NCBI GenBank assembly: GCA_023388235.1
Contig: JAEWGQ010000107.1
Span: 1-15,144 of the forward strand
Direction of reading: 5' to 3'
Length of the DNA stretch: 15,144 bases
Origin: Actinomycetes bacterium
Lineage (GTDB): Bacteria > Actinomycetota > Actinomycetes > Actinomycetales > Cellulomonadaceae
In this document: in pieces, positions 8,175 to 14,773 of the stretch
Position numbering within the stretch: the first letter of the stretch is position 1
Layout of the letters: each line of letters starts with the position of its first letter
Notes under the pieces: generated by a model
Databases searched by the model: none
Seen by the model: the letters and a program-made list of their open reading frames with translations, nothing else
What the model was told of the DNA's origin: nothing
Made by a program: the position numbers and the translations under genes

Positions 8175-9071
8175 TCACTTCATGCCGGTCGTCGCGATGC
8201 CCGCGACGAACGATCGCTGGATGAGCAGGAAGAAGACGACGACGGGGAGCAGCGCCAGCACCGACCCGGCCATGAGGAGCCCGTACTCGACGACGTGCTG
8301 CCCCATGAACATCGCCAGGCCGGCGGGCAGGGTGGCCGACTCGAGGTCGTCCGCCATGATCAGCGGCCACAGCAGGTCGTTCCAGTTGTACTGGAAGTGG
8401 AACAGGCCGAGGGTCAGCAGCGCGGGCTTCGCGAGCGGCGCGATCACCTGCACGAAGATCCGCGCCTCCGACGCGCCGTCGATGCGCGCGGCCTCCTCCA
8501 GGTCGCGCGGCAGCGACAGGAAGAACTGGCGCAGGAAGAAGATGCCGAACGCGTTGGTGAGGCGCGGCACGATCATGCCCGGCAGCGTCCCCGCCAGCCC
8601 CACGGCCGCGAGCGTGTCGTACAGCGGGATGAGCGTCACCTGGTACGGCAGCATCAGCAGCACGAGCACCAGCACGAACACCACGTTCTTGCCGCGGAAG
8701 TCCAGCCGGGCCAGCGCGTACGCGGCCATGGCGTCGAACAGCAGCGAGAACACCGTGACCGCCCCGGCGAACACGATCGTGTTGCCGTAGAGCCGCGCGA
8801 ACGGGATCTGGGACCAGATGTCGCCGAAGTGCTCCAGGGTGAGCTCGCGCGGCCACAGCGTCGGCGGGTAGGCGACGATGTCGGACTCCGGCTTGAACGC
8901 CGTGAGCACCATCCACACGACCGGCAGCAGCATGGCGGCGGCGATCACGAGGCCGGAGACCCCGGTCAGCCAGCGCCACAGCCGGTCGAGCCGGCGCAGG
9001 TCGTGCCGGACGGGCGGCGGCGCGTCCTCGGCGGCCACCGGACCGGTGCGCACCAGCGTGTCCCCGGCCAT
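8175..9071 (-). CDS. Carbohydrate ABC importer permease, MalG type
   Basis: A 298-residue inner-membrane protein with six predicted helices. The start is ATG 9071, whose A is also the last base of the previous permease stop (TGATG overlap), indicating translational coupling. The open frame runs further upstream but only through the neighbouring gene. The EAA loop EEAARIDGASEARIF...PLAKP (residues 192-215) is the contact with the ATPase subunit. The N-terminal cytoplasmic tail (about 35 residues), a first helix around 37-58 and the long periplasmic stretch after FKPESDIVAYPP are typical of MalG-like permeases. It pairs with the MalF-type permease encoded immediately before it. No ATPase gene lies in this locus; in actinobacteria such importers often share a distant MsiK-type ATPase. 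Confidence 0.93.
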   Translation of the reverse strand: MAGDTLVRTGPVAAEDAPPPVRHDLRRLDRLWRWLTGVSGLVIAAAMLLPVVWMVLTAFKPESDIVAYPPTLWPRELTLEHFGDIWSQIPFARLYGNTIVFAGAVTVFSLLFDAMAAYALARLDFRGKNVVFVLVLVLLMLPYQVTLIPLYDTLAAVGLAGTLPGMIVPRLTNAFGIFFLRQFFLSLPRDLEEAARIDGASEARIFVQVIAPLAKPALLTLGLFHFQYNWNDLLWPLIMADDLESATLPAGLAMFMGQHVVEYGLLMAGSVLALLPVVVFFLLIQRSFVAGIATTGMK

Positions 9072-10009
9072 CAGTAGGTCACCGCCCGCTTGCGGAAGTA
9101 CCCGAACTGGAGCATCGAGAGCACGAACACCCCGAGCAGCAGGACCCAGGAGATCGCGGAGCCGTAGCCCAGGCGCAGCTCCTCGAACCCGACGCGGTAC
9201 ACGAGCATGACGAGCGTCTCCGTCTGGAAGTAGGGGCCGCCGTGCGTCATCACGTAGATCTGGTCGAAGGCCTGCAGCGTCGCGATGGCCGCCATGATCG
9301 AGATGAGCATCGTCTGGTTGGACAGCAGCGGCCAGGTCACGTTGCGGAACCGCGTCCACGGGCCGGCGCCGTCGAGCGACGCGGCCTCGTAGAGCTCGGT
9401 GGGGATCGACTGGAGGCCCGCCAGGTACATCACCATGTAGAAGCCGACGGTCTTCCAGATCCCGACGACCATCACCGCCGGCATCGCGAGCTGCGGGTCC
9501 GACAGCCAGCCCTGCGTGGACACGATGCCGAGCCCGTCGAGCCAGTGCGAGATCAGGCCGATGTTCGGGTCGAGCAGGAACGCCCACGCGATCGCGACGA
9601 TCGCGAGCGAGACGATGAACGGCAGGAACACCGCGGTCCGCACCAGGCCGCGGGCGAAGATCGCCCGGTTGAGCAGCAGCGCGAGCGCGAGCGCGAGGCC
9701 CACGGTCAGCGGCGTGACGACCGCCGCGTACACGACCGTGTTGCCCAGGGCGTTGTGCACCGCGGGGTCGGACAGCAGCTCCCGGTAGTTGTCGAGGCCC
9801 ACCCACTCGGCGGGCTCGATGCGGTTGTAGTCCATGAAGGACAGGTAGGCCGACTGGACCATCGGCCAGAGCATGAACACCGCGACGACCAGCAGGCTCG
9901 GCGCCAGGAACAGCCAGGCCGTGCGCTCGCGGCGCCGGGCCCCCGGCCCGCGCCCGGTGCGGGCGCGGGCCGGGGCGCGGCGGGCCGGGGGTGCGGCTGC
10001 GGACGCCAC
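9071..10009 (-). CDS. Carbohydrate ABC importer permease, MalF type
   Basis: A 312-residue inner-membrane protein with six predicted helices after an Arg/Ala/Pro-rich cytoplasmic tail (residues 1-30). The start is GTG 10009, one base after the stop of the binding-protein gene (TGA-C-GTG), so translation is probably coupled. Family features include TAWLFLAPSLL in helix 1 (30-40), SFMDYN and WVGLDNYRELL (57-79), and the EAA loop YEAASLDGAGPWTRF...WPLL (207-229). It forms the transmembrane channel with the MalG-type partner, whose gene overlaps its stop by one base. The substrate is a sugar or oligosaccharide, judged from family and flanking glycosidases; the sequence does not say which one. Confidence 0.93.
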   Translation of the reverse strand: MASAAAPPARRAPARARTGRGPGARRRERTAWLFLAPSLLVVAVFMLWPMVQSAYLSFMDYNRIEPAEWVGLDNYRELLSDPAVHNALGNTVVYAAVVTPLTVGLALALALLLNRAIFARGLVRTAVFLPFIVSLAIVAIAWAFLLDPNIGLISHWLDGLGIVSTQGWLSDPQLAMPAVMVVGIWKTVGFYMVMYLAGLQSIPTELYEAASLDGAGPWTRFRNVTWPLLSNQTMLISIMAAIATLQAFDQIYVMTHGGPYFQTETLVMLVYRVGFEELRLGYGSAISWVLLLGVFVLSMLQFGYFRKRAVTY

Positions 10010-10010
10010 G

Positions 10011-11330
10011 TCAGCCCTTGTCGATCGCGGCCTGGATGTCCGCGTTCGCCTGGGTGAACACCTCGGTCAGGTCCCCGTCCCCGTTCAGCACGCGCTGCAG
10101 GGCCGGGTAGAAGATCGAGTCGGTGATCGTGCCGGAACCGGGGACGCCGGCCAGGTAGACCTTGGCGCTGCCGAGCAGCTCGGGGTCGCCGAAGACGGCG
10201 GAGTACGGGTTGGCCAGGTCCTCGGGCGCGATGTCCGTGCGCGTGGGCGGGAAGCCCGACCCGTCGGCCCAGGTCTGCTGGGACTCCACCGAGTTCCAGT
10301 AGGCGAAGAAGGTCTTCGCGGCCTCCTGCTCCTCGGGGGTGGCCTTGGCGTTCACCGTGAACGTCACGACGTCGCCGAGCGTGACCGGCCCCTGGGGCCC
10401 CGCGGGCGGCGCGGCGAGCCCGTAGTCGATGCCGGCGTCGTCGAAGCCCGTGGTCATCCACGGCCCGACGATCTCCATCGCGGCCTTGCCGGTCTGGAAC
10501 AGCTTGTCGGCGTCCGCACCCGACAGGCCGATCGGCGACGCCTGCTCGTCGCGGACCTGCCCGACCCAGAACTCCAGCGCCTCGAGGCTCTCCGGCGAGC
10601 TCACGACCGCCGTGGTCGCGTCGTCGGACACGACCCCGCCGCCCGTGCCCCACAGGAGCATCTGCCAGATCGGGACCGTCGTGTGGTCGGCGATCGCCGC
10701 CGCGTACTGCTCCGGCTTCCCGTCGCCGTTCTCGTCGACCGTGAGCTGCCCGGCCATCGTCGCGAACTCGTCCCACGTGGTCGGCGGCTGCTCCGGGTCG
10801 AGGCCCGCGGCGCGGAACAGGTCCTTGTTCCAGTAGAGCATCATCGGCGCGATGTTCAGCGGGACGCCGTAGTTGGTCCCGTCGAAGACCGCCGCCTCCT
10901 TCGCCGCGTCCGGCAGCACCGAGGTGTCCATGAACGTGTCGTCGGCGTAGAAGTCGTCGAGGGGCGCCAGCGCGCCCTTGGACGCGTACTGCGGGACGTT
11001 CGACGCGCTCATCGCGACGACCTCCGGGCCGTCGCCCGACGAGAGCGACGTGAGGACCTTCTGGTAGAGCACGTCCCAGGGCATGACGTTGGGCTCGACG
11101 ACGATCTCGTCCTGGGAGCCGTTGAAGTCGTCGATGATCTGCTGGACGGCCGGGCCGTCGGGGCCCGTCATCCCGTGCCACAGCACGAGCGTCGTGGGAC
11201 CGTCGCCCCCGGTGTCGCCCCCGTCGTCCCCGCCCGAGCCCTGGCCCGCGCAGGCCGCGAGCGTCAGGGCGAGCCCCGCCGCCCCCACGCTCGCCCACCT
11301 GGTGCTCCGTCGTCGGTGCATGTCCGGCAT
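10011..11330 (-). CDS. Extracellular sugar-binding lipoprotein of the ABC importer
   Basis: A 439-residue solute-binding protein. The start at ATG 11330 is chosen because GAGGAGG (minus strand 11342-11336) lies 5 nt upstream; longer frames would run through the operators, and ATG 11321 is too far from that site. An Arg-rich n-region and hydrophobic core lead to the lipobox LAAC with lipidated Cys27, then a Gly/Asp-rich linker (about 28-47). The rest is an SBP_bac_1-type fold: TTLVLWHGMTGPDG at its beginning, PTTWDEFATMAG and GKAAMEIVGPWM mid-protein, FWVGQVRDE and NAKATPEEQEAAKTFFAYW later. The aromatic residues scattered through it suit sugar stacking. It is anchored on the outer face of the membrane, captures the sugar and delivers it to the two permeases encoded next. 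It is the first gene of the operon. Confidence 0.93.
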   Translation of the reverse strand: MPDMHRRRSTRWASVGAAGLALTLAACAGQGSGGDDGGDTGGDGPTTLVLWHGMTGPDGPAVQQIIDDFNGSQDEIVVEPNVMPWDVLYQKVLTSLSSGDGPEVVAMSASNVPQYASKGALAPLDDFYADDTFMDTSVLPDAAKEAAVFDGTNYGVPLNIAPMMLYWNKDLFRAAGLDPEQPPTTWDEFATMAGQLTVDENGDGKPEQYAAAIADHTTVPIWQMLLWGTGGGVVSDDATTAVVSSPESLEALEFWVGQVRDEQASPIGLSGADADKLFQTGKAAMEIVGPWMTTGFDDAGIDYGLAAPPAGPQGPVTLGDVVTFTVNAKATPEEQEAAKTFFAYWNSVESQQTWADGSGFPPTRTDIAPEDLANPYSAVFGDPELLGSAKVYLAGVPGSGTITDSIFYPALQRVLNGDGDLTEVFTQANADIQAAIDKG

Positions 11331-11380
11331 GTCCGCCTCCTCGCGGTCCCGAGCCGCCGTGTCCCGGCAGTGCCACGGCG

Positions 11381-11394
11381 TTGCAACGTGGCAA
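11381..11394. promoter_or_regulatory. LacI-family operator O2 (one mismatched pair)
   Basis: TTGCAACGTGGCAA matches the 14-bp palindrome found at 11411 and 12473 except for A in place of C at position 5. The central CG typical of LacI-family operators is kept. It covers the predicted start point of the importer operon (about 11388) and lies 30 bp, about three helical turns, from the second operator. Repressor bound here should block initiation. Confidence 0.75.
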
Positions 11395-11424
11395 AACGTA
11401 GCGTGCGCCGTTGCCACGTGGCAA
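11395..11424 (-). promoter_or_regulatory. Promoter of the importer/GH1 operon
   Basis: On the minus strand, TTGCCA (11424-11419, -35) and TACGTT (11400-11395, -10) are separated by 18 bp. The expected start near 11388 leaves about 57 nt of leader with a strong GAGGAGG. The -35 is part of operator 11411-11424, and the other operator covers the start point. Prediction only. Confidence 0.6.
11411..11424. promoter_or_regulatory. LacI-family operator O1 (perfect)
   Basis: TTGCCACGTGGCAA is a perfect palindrome with the central CG preferred by LacI-family regulators. It holds the -35 of the leftward importer promoter and sits 6 bp ahead of the -10-like element of the rightward lacI promoter. One bound repressor could therefore shut off both directions. 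Confidence 0.85.
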
Positions 11425-11430
11425 TCCCGC

Positions 11431-11444
11431 TAGTGTTCGCCGCA
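11431..11444 (+). promoter_or_regulatory. lacI promoter -10 with leaderless start
   Basis: TAGTGT at 11431-11436 fits the actinobacterial -10 pattern TANNNT. It ends 7 nt before ATG 11444, so transcription would begin at or next to the A of the start codon. No Shine-Dalgarno is present between them. Both facts point to a leaderless mRNA. The -35 region is weak and overlaps operator O1. Confidence 0.55.
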
Positions 11445-12463
11445 TGACGCGCAGGGGTTCGGTCACGCTGCAGGAGGTCGCGCGGGTCGCCGGCGTCTCG
11501 CCACGGACGGTGTCCAACGTGGTGAACGGCTACGAGCACGTGGCCCCGCGCACCCGCGAGCAGGTGCAGGCGGTCATCGACGCGCTGGGCTACCGCGCCA
11601 ACGCCGCCGCGCGCTCGCTGCGCACCGGGCGCACCGGGCTGCTCGGCCTGGTCGTGCCCGCGCTCGACCAGCCGTACTTCGCCGAGCTCGCCCGCGCGGT
11701 GGTGCGCGAGGCCACCGGCGCCGGGTTCACCGTCGTGGTCGACCAGACGGACGGCGACCCCGACCGCGAGCGCGAGCTGCTGCTCCAGGGACCGCGGGGC
11801 GCGATGTTCGACGGCCTGGTGCTCAGCCCGCTGGCGCTGACCGCCCGCGACCTGCTGGACGCCGACCCCACCCGGCCCGTGGTGCTGCTCGGCGAGCGGA
11901 CCGTGGACACGGCGTTCGACCACGTGCACATCGACAACGTCGCGGCGGCCCGCGCCGCGACCGAGCACCTCGTCCGCGCGGGACGGCGGCGCATCGCGGC
12001 GATCGGCCTGCAGACCGAGGCGCACACCGGCCGCCAGCGCGCCGAGGGCTTCATGCTCGCGCTGGCCGAGGCCGGGCTGCCGGCGCACCCGCACCTGCTG
12101 CGGTACGTGGACGCGTACGACCGCGCCTCGGGGTACTCGGCGATGTCCGCGCTGCTCGACGGGGAGCGGCGGCCCGACGCCGTGTTCTGCTTCAACGACA
12201 TGCTCGCCATCGGCGCGCTGCGCGCCTGCCTGACCCGCGGGGTGAGGGTGCCCCAGGACGTCGCGCTCGTGGGGTTCGACGACGTCGAGGAGGTCCGGTA
12301 CGCCACCCCCTCGCTCAGCACGGTGCGGCCCGACCGCGACGCGATCGCACGGGTGGCCGTGAGCCGGCTGGTGGCGCGGGTCGAGCGGCGCGCGGGCGGC
12401 GCGGGGCCGGCGCAGGACCTCACCGTGCCCTACGAGATCGTGCTGCGGGAGTCGACCGGGTGA
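11444..12463 (+). CDS. LacI-family transcriptional repressor
   Basis: A 339-residue regulator starting at ATG 11444, chosen because the helix-turn-helix follows directly: VTLQEVARVAGVSPRTVSNVVNG (about residues 7-29). The hinge helix NAAARSLRTGR (53-63) carries the leucine (Leu59) that typically wedges into the central CG of the operator. The effector-binding periplasmic-binding-protein-like domain follows, starting TGLLGLVVPALDQPYFAEL, with DAVFCFNDMLAIGALRA and VPQDVALVGFDD near the C-terminal side. It is full length for the family. It lies between the leftward importer operon and the rightward GH2 gene, and identical palindromes sit at its own promoter and both target promoters. It is thus predicted to be an autorepressing local regulator released by a sugar produced from the imported substrate. 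No Shine-Dalgarno is visible, consistent with a leaderless message. Confidence 0.95.
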   Translation: MTRRGSVTLQEVARVAGVSPRTVSNVVNGYEHVAPRTREQVQAVIDALGYRANAAARSLRTGRTGLLGLVVPALDQPYFAELARAVVREATGAGFTVVVDQTDGDPDRERELLLQGPRGAMFDGLVLSPLALTARDLLDADPTRPVVLLGERTVDTAFDHVHIDNVAAARAATEHLVRAGRRRIAAIGLQTEAHTGRQRAEGFMLALAEAGLPAHPHLLRYVDAYDRASGYSAMSALLDGERRPDAVFCFNDMLAIGALRACLTRGVRVPQDVALVGFDDVEEVRYATPSLSTVRPDRDAIARVAVSRLVARVERRAGGAGPAQDLTVPYEIVLRESTG

Positions 12464-12489
12464 CGCCCGGGTTTGCCACGTGGCAACAT
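12460..12489 (+). promoter_or_regulatory. Possible GH2 promoter with internal operator
   Basis: GTGACG (12460-12465) and CAACAT (12484-12489) are separated by 18 bp and could serve as -35 and -10. Both are weak matches, and the -35 overlaps the lacI stop codon. The operator 12473-12486 lies in the spacer, a classic position for repression. Read-through from lacI is the alternative. Confidence 0.4.
12473..12486. promoter_or_regulatory. LacI-family operator O3 (perfect), upstream of GH2
   Basis: TTGCCACGTGGCAA, identical to the perfect operator at 11411-11424, lies 9 bp after lacI and 71 bp before the GH2 start. Finding the same 14-mer palindrome only in the two intergenic regions of this locus strongly supports a local regulon. 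Confidence 0.85.
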
Positions 12490-12492
12490 GGA

Positions 12493-12528
12493 GGCGCGCC
12501 GGGCCGCACCGGCCCCACCGGGCGCGCC
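12493..12528 (+). other. GC-rich stem-loop in the GH2 leader
   Basis: GGCGCGCC occurs at 12493-12500 and again at 12521-12528 and, being self-complementary, can pair as an 8-bp outer stem. Inside it, GGGCC (12501-12505) pairs with GGCCC (12511-12515) around a 5-nt loop, leaving a 5-nt bulge. The fold ends 19 nt before the AAGGA ribosome site. It could stabilise the leader or slow translation; no known riboswitch is recognised. Confidence 0.45.
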
Positions 12529-12557
12529 GACCGGAGACCGCGACACGAAGGACCGCC

Positions 12558-14366
12558 ATGACGACGACGTCAGCACCCGACCGGGGGCTGCACCCCCGCC
12601 CGCAGCTCGTCCGCGCCGACCGGTGGTGGTCGCTCGACGGGCCGTGGGCGTTCGCGTTCGACGACGCCGACGCCGGCCTGCGCGAGCGGTGGTACGCCCC
12701 GGACGCGGCGGCCCGGTTCGACCGGGAGATCGTCGTGCCGTTCCCGCCCGAGTCCCCCGCGTCGGGGATCGGCGACCACGGCGACCACGCCGCGCTCTGG
12801 TACCGGCGCACCGTGGCCGTCCCCGCCGGCCTCGGCGACGACCGGCTGCTGCTGCACCTGGGCGCCGTCGACCACGAGTGCGACGTGTGGGTGGACGGGC
12901 AGCACGCCGTCCGGCACGAGGGCGGCCAGACGCCGTTCGCCGCCGACGTGACCGACCTGCTCGACCCCGCCCTGCCCGCGGACGGCCACGTCGTCGTCGT
13001 GCGGGCCACCGACGACCGCACGGACGTCGAGCAGCCGCGCGGCAAGCAGGACTGGGAGCCCGAGCAGCACGTCATCTGGTACCACCGCACGTCGGGGATC
13101 TGGCGCACCGTGTGGCTGGAGCAGGTCCCGGCCGTGGCCGTCGCCGACGTCGCGTGGCGCCCGGACGTGCCCGGCGGGCGGATGGCGGCCCAGGTCCGGC
13201 TGCGCGCGAACGCCCCCGCCGGAACCCGCGTGCGCATCCGGCTCACCCGCGACGGGGAGGACCTCGGCGCGACCGAGGTGCCCGTCGAGGGGTCCGTCGC
13301 CGAGGTGGTCGTCGCGATCCCCCGCCAGCAGAACGGCCAGGCCTACGAGCGGCTGCTGTGGTCGCCCGACCACCCGGTGCTGCTGGACGCCGAGGTCGCC
13401 CTGCTCGCCCCGGACGGCACGGCGCTGGACCGGCTCGAGTCGTACTGCGGGCTGCGCTCGGTCGCGGTGCACGGCGGGACGCTCCTGCTGAACGACCGGC
13501 CGTTCGTCCTGCGCTCGGTGCTGGAGCAGGGCTACTGGCCGCAGTCGCACCTGACGCCGCCGAGCCCCGCCGCGCTGCGCGAGGAGGTCGAGCTCACGAA
13601 GAGCCTCGGGTTCAACTCCGTGCGGGTGCACCAGAAGGTCGAGGACCCCCGGTACCTGCACTGGTGCGACGTCCTCGGGCTGACGGTGTGGTCCGAGACC
13701 GCCGGGGCGTACCGGTTCAGCGACGAGGCCGTCGCCCAGCTCACCCGCGAGTGGATCGACATCGTGCGGCGGGACGTCTCGCACCCGTCGGTCATCGCGT
13801 GGGTGCCGTTCAACGAGTCGTGGGGGGTGCAGCACATCGCGCACGACCCCGCGCAGCAGGCGTACAGCCGGGCGCTCACCGAGCTGACCCGGGCGCTCGA
13901 CCCGACGCGGCCCGTGATCTCGAACGACGGCTGGGAGCACACCGCGTCCGACCTGCTCACCGTGCACGACTACGCCGACTCGGGCGCCGTGCTCGGGCCC
14001 CGGTACGCCGACGCGGCCGCCGTCGCGCCGCTCACCGCCGGCATCGGGCCCGCCGGACGGCGGATGTGGGTCGGCCGCCCGGCCCCCGAGGCGGGCACGG
14101 TCCCCGTGCTGCTCACCGAGTTCGGCGGGGTGTCGTACGCGCCCGGTGCGCCCGAGGGGTCGTGGGGGTACTCCGAGGCGCGGTCGGCCGAGGACCTCGA
14201 GGCGCGCCTCACCGACGTCGTCGGCGCCGTCCGGGCGTCCACCGTGCTGCAGGGGTACTGCTACACCCAGCTCACCGACACGGGCCTGGAGACCAACGGC
14301 CTGTGCGACGCGGACCGCAACCCCAAGCTGCCGGTCGAGACGCTCCGGCGGATCTTCGCGGGCTGA
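12558..14366 (+). CDS. Glycoside hydrolase family 2 enzyme
   Basis: A 602-residue enzyme starting at ATG 12558, with AAGGA at 12548-12552; an upstream in-frame GTG at 12480 lies in the operator and is rejected. The three GH2 parts are visible. First is a sugar-binding jelly-roll (about residues 15-188, with SLDGPWAF, LWYRRTVAVP and VDHECDVWVDG). An immunoglobulin-like domain follows (about 190-300). The TIM barrel (about 301-602) has acid/base Glu420 in PFNESWG and nucleophile Glu521 in LTEFGG. There is no signal peptide, so it acts in the cytoplasm. GH2 includes beta-galactosidases, beta-glucuronidases, beta-mannosidases and arabinosidases. At about 600 residues this is shorter than LacZ, and its exact specificity cannot be read. 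With the importer and GH1-like enzyme it would degrade one family of oligosaccharides under the LacI repressor. Confidence 0.92.
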   Translation: MTTTSAPDRGLHPRPQLVRADRWWSLDGPWAFAFDDADAGLRERWYAPDAAARFDREIVVPFPPESPASGIGDHGDHAALWYRRTVAVPAGLGDDRLLLHLGAVDHECDVWVDGQHAVRHEGGQTPFAADVTDLLDPALPADGHVVVVRATDDRTDVEQPRGKQDWEPEQHVIWYHRTSGIWRTVWLEQVPAVAVADVAWRPDVPGGRMAAQVRLRANAPAGTRVRIRLTRDGEDLGATEVPVEGSVAEVVVAIPRQQNGQAYERLLWSPDHPVLLDAEVALLAPDGTALDRLESYCGLRSVAVHGGTLLLNDRPFVLRSVLEQGYWPQSHLTPPSPAALREEVELTKSLGFNSVRVHQKVEDPRYLHWCDVLGLTVWSETAGAYRFSDEAVAQLTREWIDIVRRDVSHPSVIAWVPFNESWGVQHIAHDPAQQAYSRALTELTRALDPTRPVISNDGWEHTASDLLTVHDYADSGAVLGPRYADAAAVAPLTAGIGPAGRRMWVGRPAPEAGTVPVLLTEFGGVSYAPGAPEGSWGYSEARSAEDLEARLTDVVGAVRASTVLQGYCYTQLTDTGLETNGLCDADRNPKLPVETLRRIFAG

Positions 14367-14373
14367 CGCAGCG

Positions 14374-14405
14374 GGGGCCGGCGCACGAGCACGTGCGCCG
14401 GCCCC
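14374..14405. terminator. Strong hairpin between GH2 and DUF2249 genes
   Basis: A perfect 14-bp inverted repeat (14374-14387 with 14392-14405) encloses an AGCA loop. It starts 8 bp after the GH2 stop and ends 9 bp before the end of the convergent DUF2249 gene. It most likely serves as a bidirectional terminator; T tracts are absent, as is usual in high-GC actinobacteria. Confidence 0.7.
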
Positions 14406-14414
14406 GCCGATCCG

Positions 14415-14717
14415 TCAGGACGCGCGGCGGGTCACGCGGACGTGCCAGGCCTCGGGACCGTCCACCAGCACCTCGATGTCGATCGGGGCGCGCTCCGCCA
14501 GCTGCGCGAGCAGGGGCGTGGGCAGGTGCGGCGCGACGACGACCAGCGAGGCACCGGGCGCGATGGCGTCGAACGCGCCCAGCACGGCGGCGTGCCGGAT
14601 GGCGTGCGGGATCGCGCGGACGTCCAGCACCGGGTCGGCCTCGTCGTGGCCGCCGCACCCGCAGGAGCGGCCGGCGGGCGCGGGGGCCTGCGGGAGGATC
14701 TGCACGGGCTCGGTCAT
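14415..14717 (-). CDS. DUF2249 domain protein
   Basis: A 100-residue protein. The start is ATG 14717, preceded by AAGGAG (minus strand 14730-14725) at 7 nt; the longer open frame upstream is low-complexity Arg/Pro shadow sequence. The N-terminal 20 or so residues include SCGCGGHDEAD, a cysteine/histidine cluster that could bind metal. The rest is a DUF2249 domain: PVLDVRAIPHAIRHAAVLGAF, then GASLVVVAPHLPTPLL and VLVDGPEAWHVRVTRR. DUF2249 has a TusA-like fold and no settled function. It is often found near genes for nitric-oxide, nitrite or iron-sulfur metabolism; that is context knowledge, not shown here. It lies 56 bp downstream of a cysteine-containing regulator on the same strand, with a perfect palindrome in the gap, so the two are probably functionally linked. 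Confidence 0.8.
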   Translation of the reverse strand: MTEPVQILPQAPAPAGRSCGCGGHDEADPVLDVRAIPHAIRHAAVLGAFDAIAPGASLVVVAPHLPTPLLAQLAERAPIDIEVLVDGPEAWHVRVTRRAS

Positions 14718-14737
14718 GGGGTGTCTCCTTCTCGGGG

Positions 14738-14757
14738 CCCGCGCCGGCCGGCGCGGG
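14738..14757. other. 20-bp perfect palindrome between regulator and DUF2249 gene
   Basis: CCCGCGCCGGCCGGCGCGGG reads the same on both strands. It lies 16 bp after the regulator stop and 20 bp before the DUF2249 start codon. As DNA it could be an operator; as RNA a hairpin attenuating DUF2249 expression. GC-only palindromes also arise by chance more often in such DNA. Confidence 0.4.
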
Positions 14758-14773
14758 TGGTCGGGTGCCGCGG

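Noticed and set aside
7011..9077. 688-codon rightward frame opposite the GH1-like and permease genes
   Set aside because: It is antisense to recognised genes, its composition is rich in His/Arg/Gln/Val, and it has no domain or ribosome site.
8175..9806. A single 543-codon frame for the MalG-type permease
   Set aside because: The upstream half lies in another frame of the MalF-type permease. The true start is the overlapping TGATG at 9071.
11331..11417. Upstream start (11417) for the sugar-binding protein
   Set aside because: It would place both operators and the promoter inside the gene and bury the signal peptide. ATG 11330 has a strong Shine-Dalgarno and a proper lipoprotein signal.
12480..12557. 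GTG at 12480 as the GH2 start
   Set aside because: It lies inside the operator and gives an Arg-rich extension absent from the family. ATG 12558 has AAGGA at the right distance.
6900..14366. A horizontally acquired sugar island in the beta-proteobacterium
   Set aside because: No mobility gene, attachment repeat or tRNA was seen, and one side breaks an important nitrogen gene. A chimera is simpler, though reads are needed to settle it.
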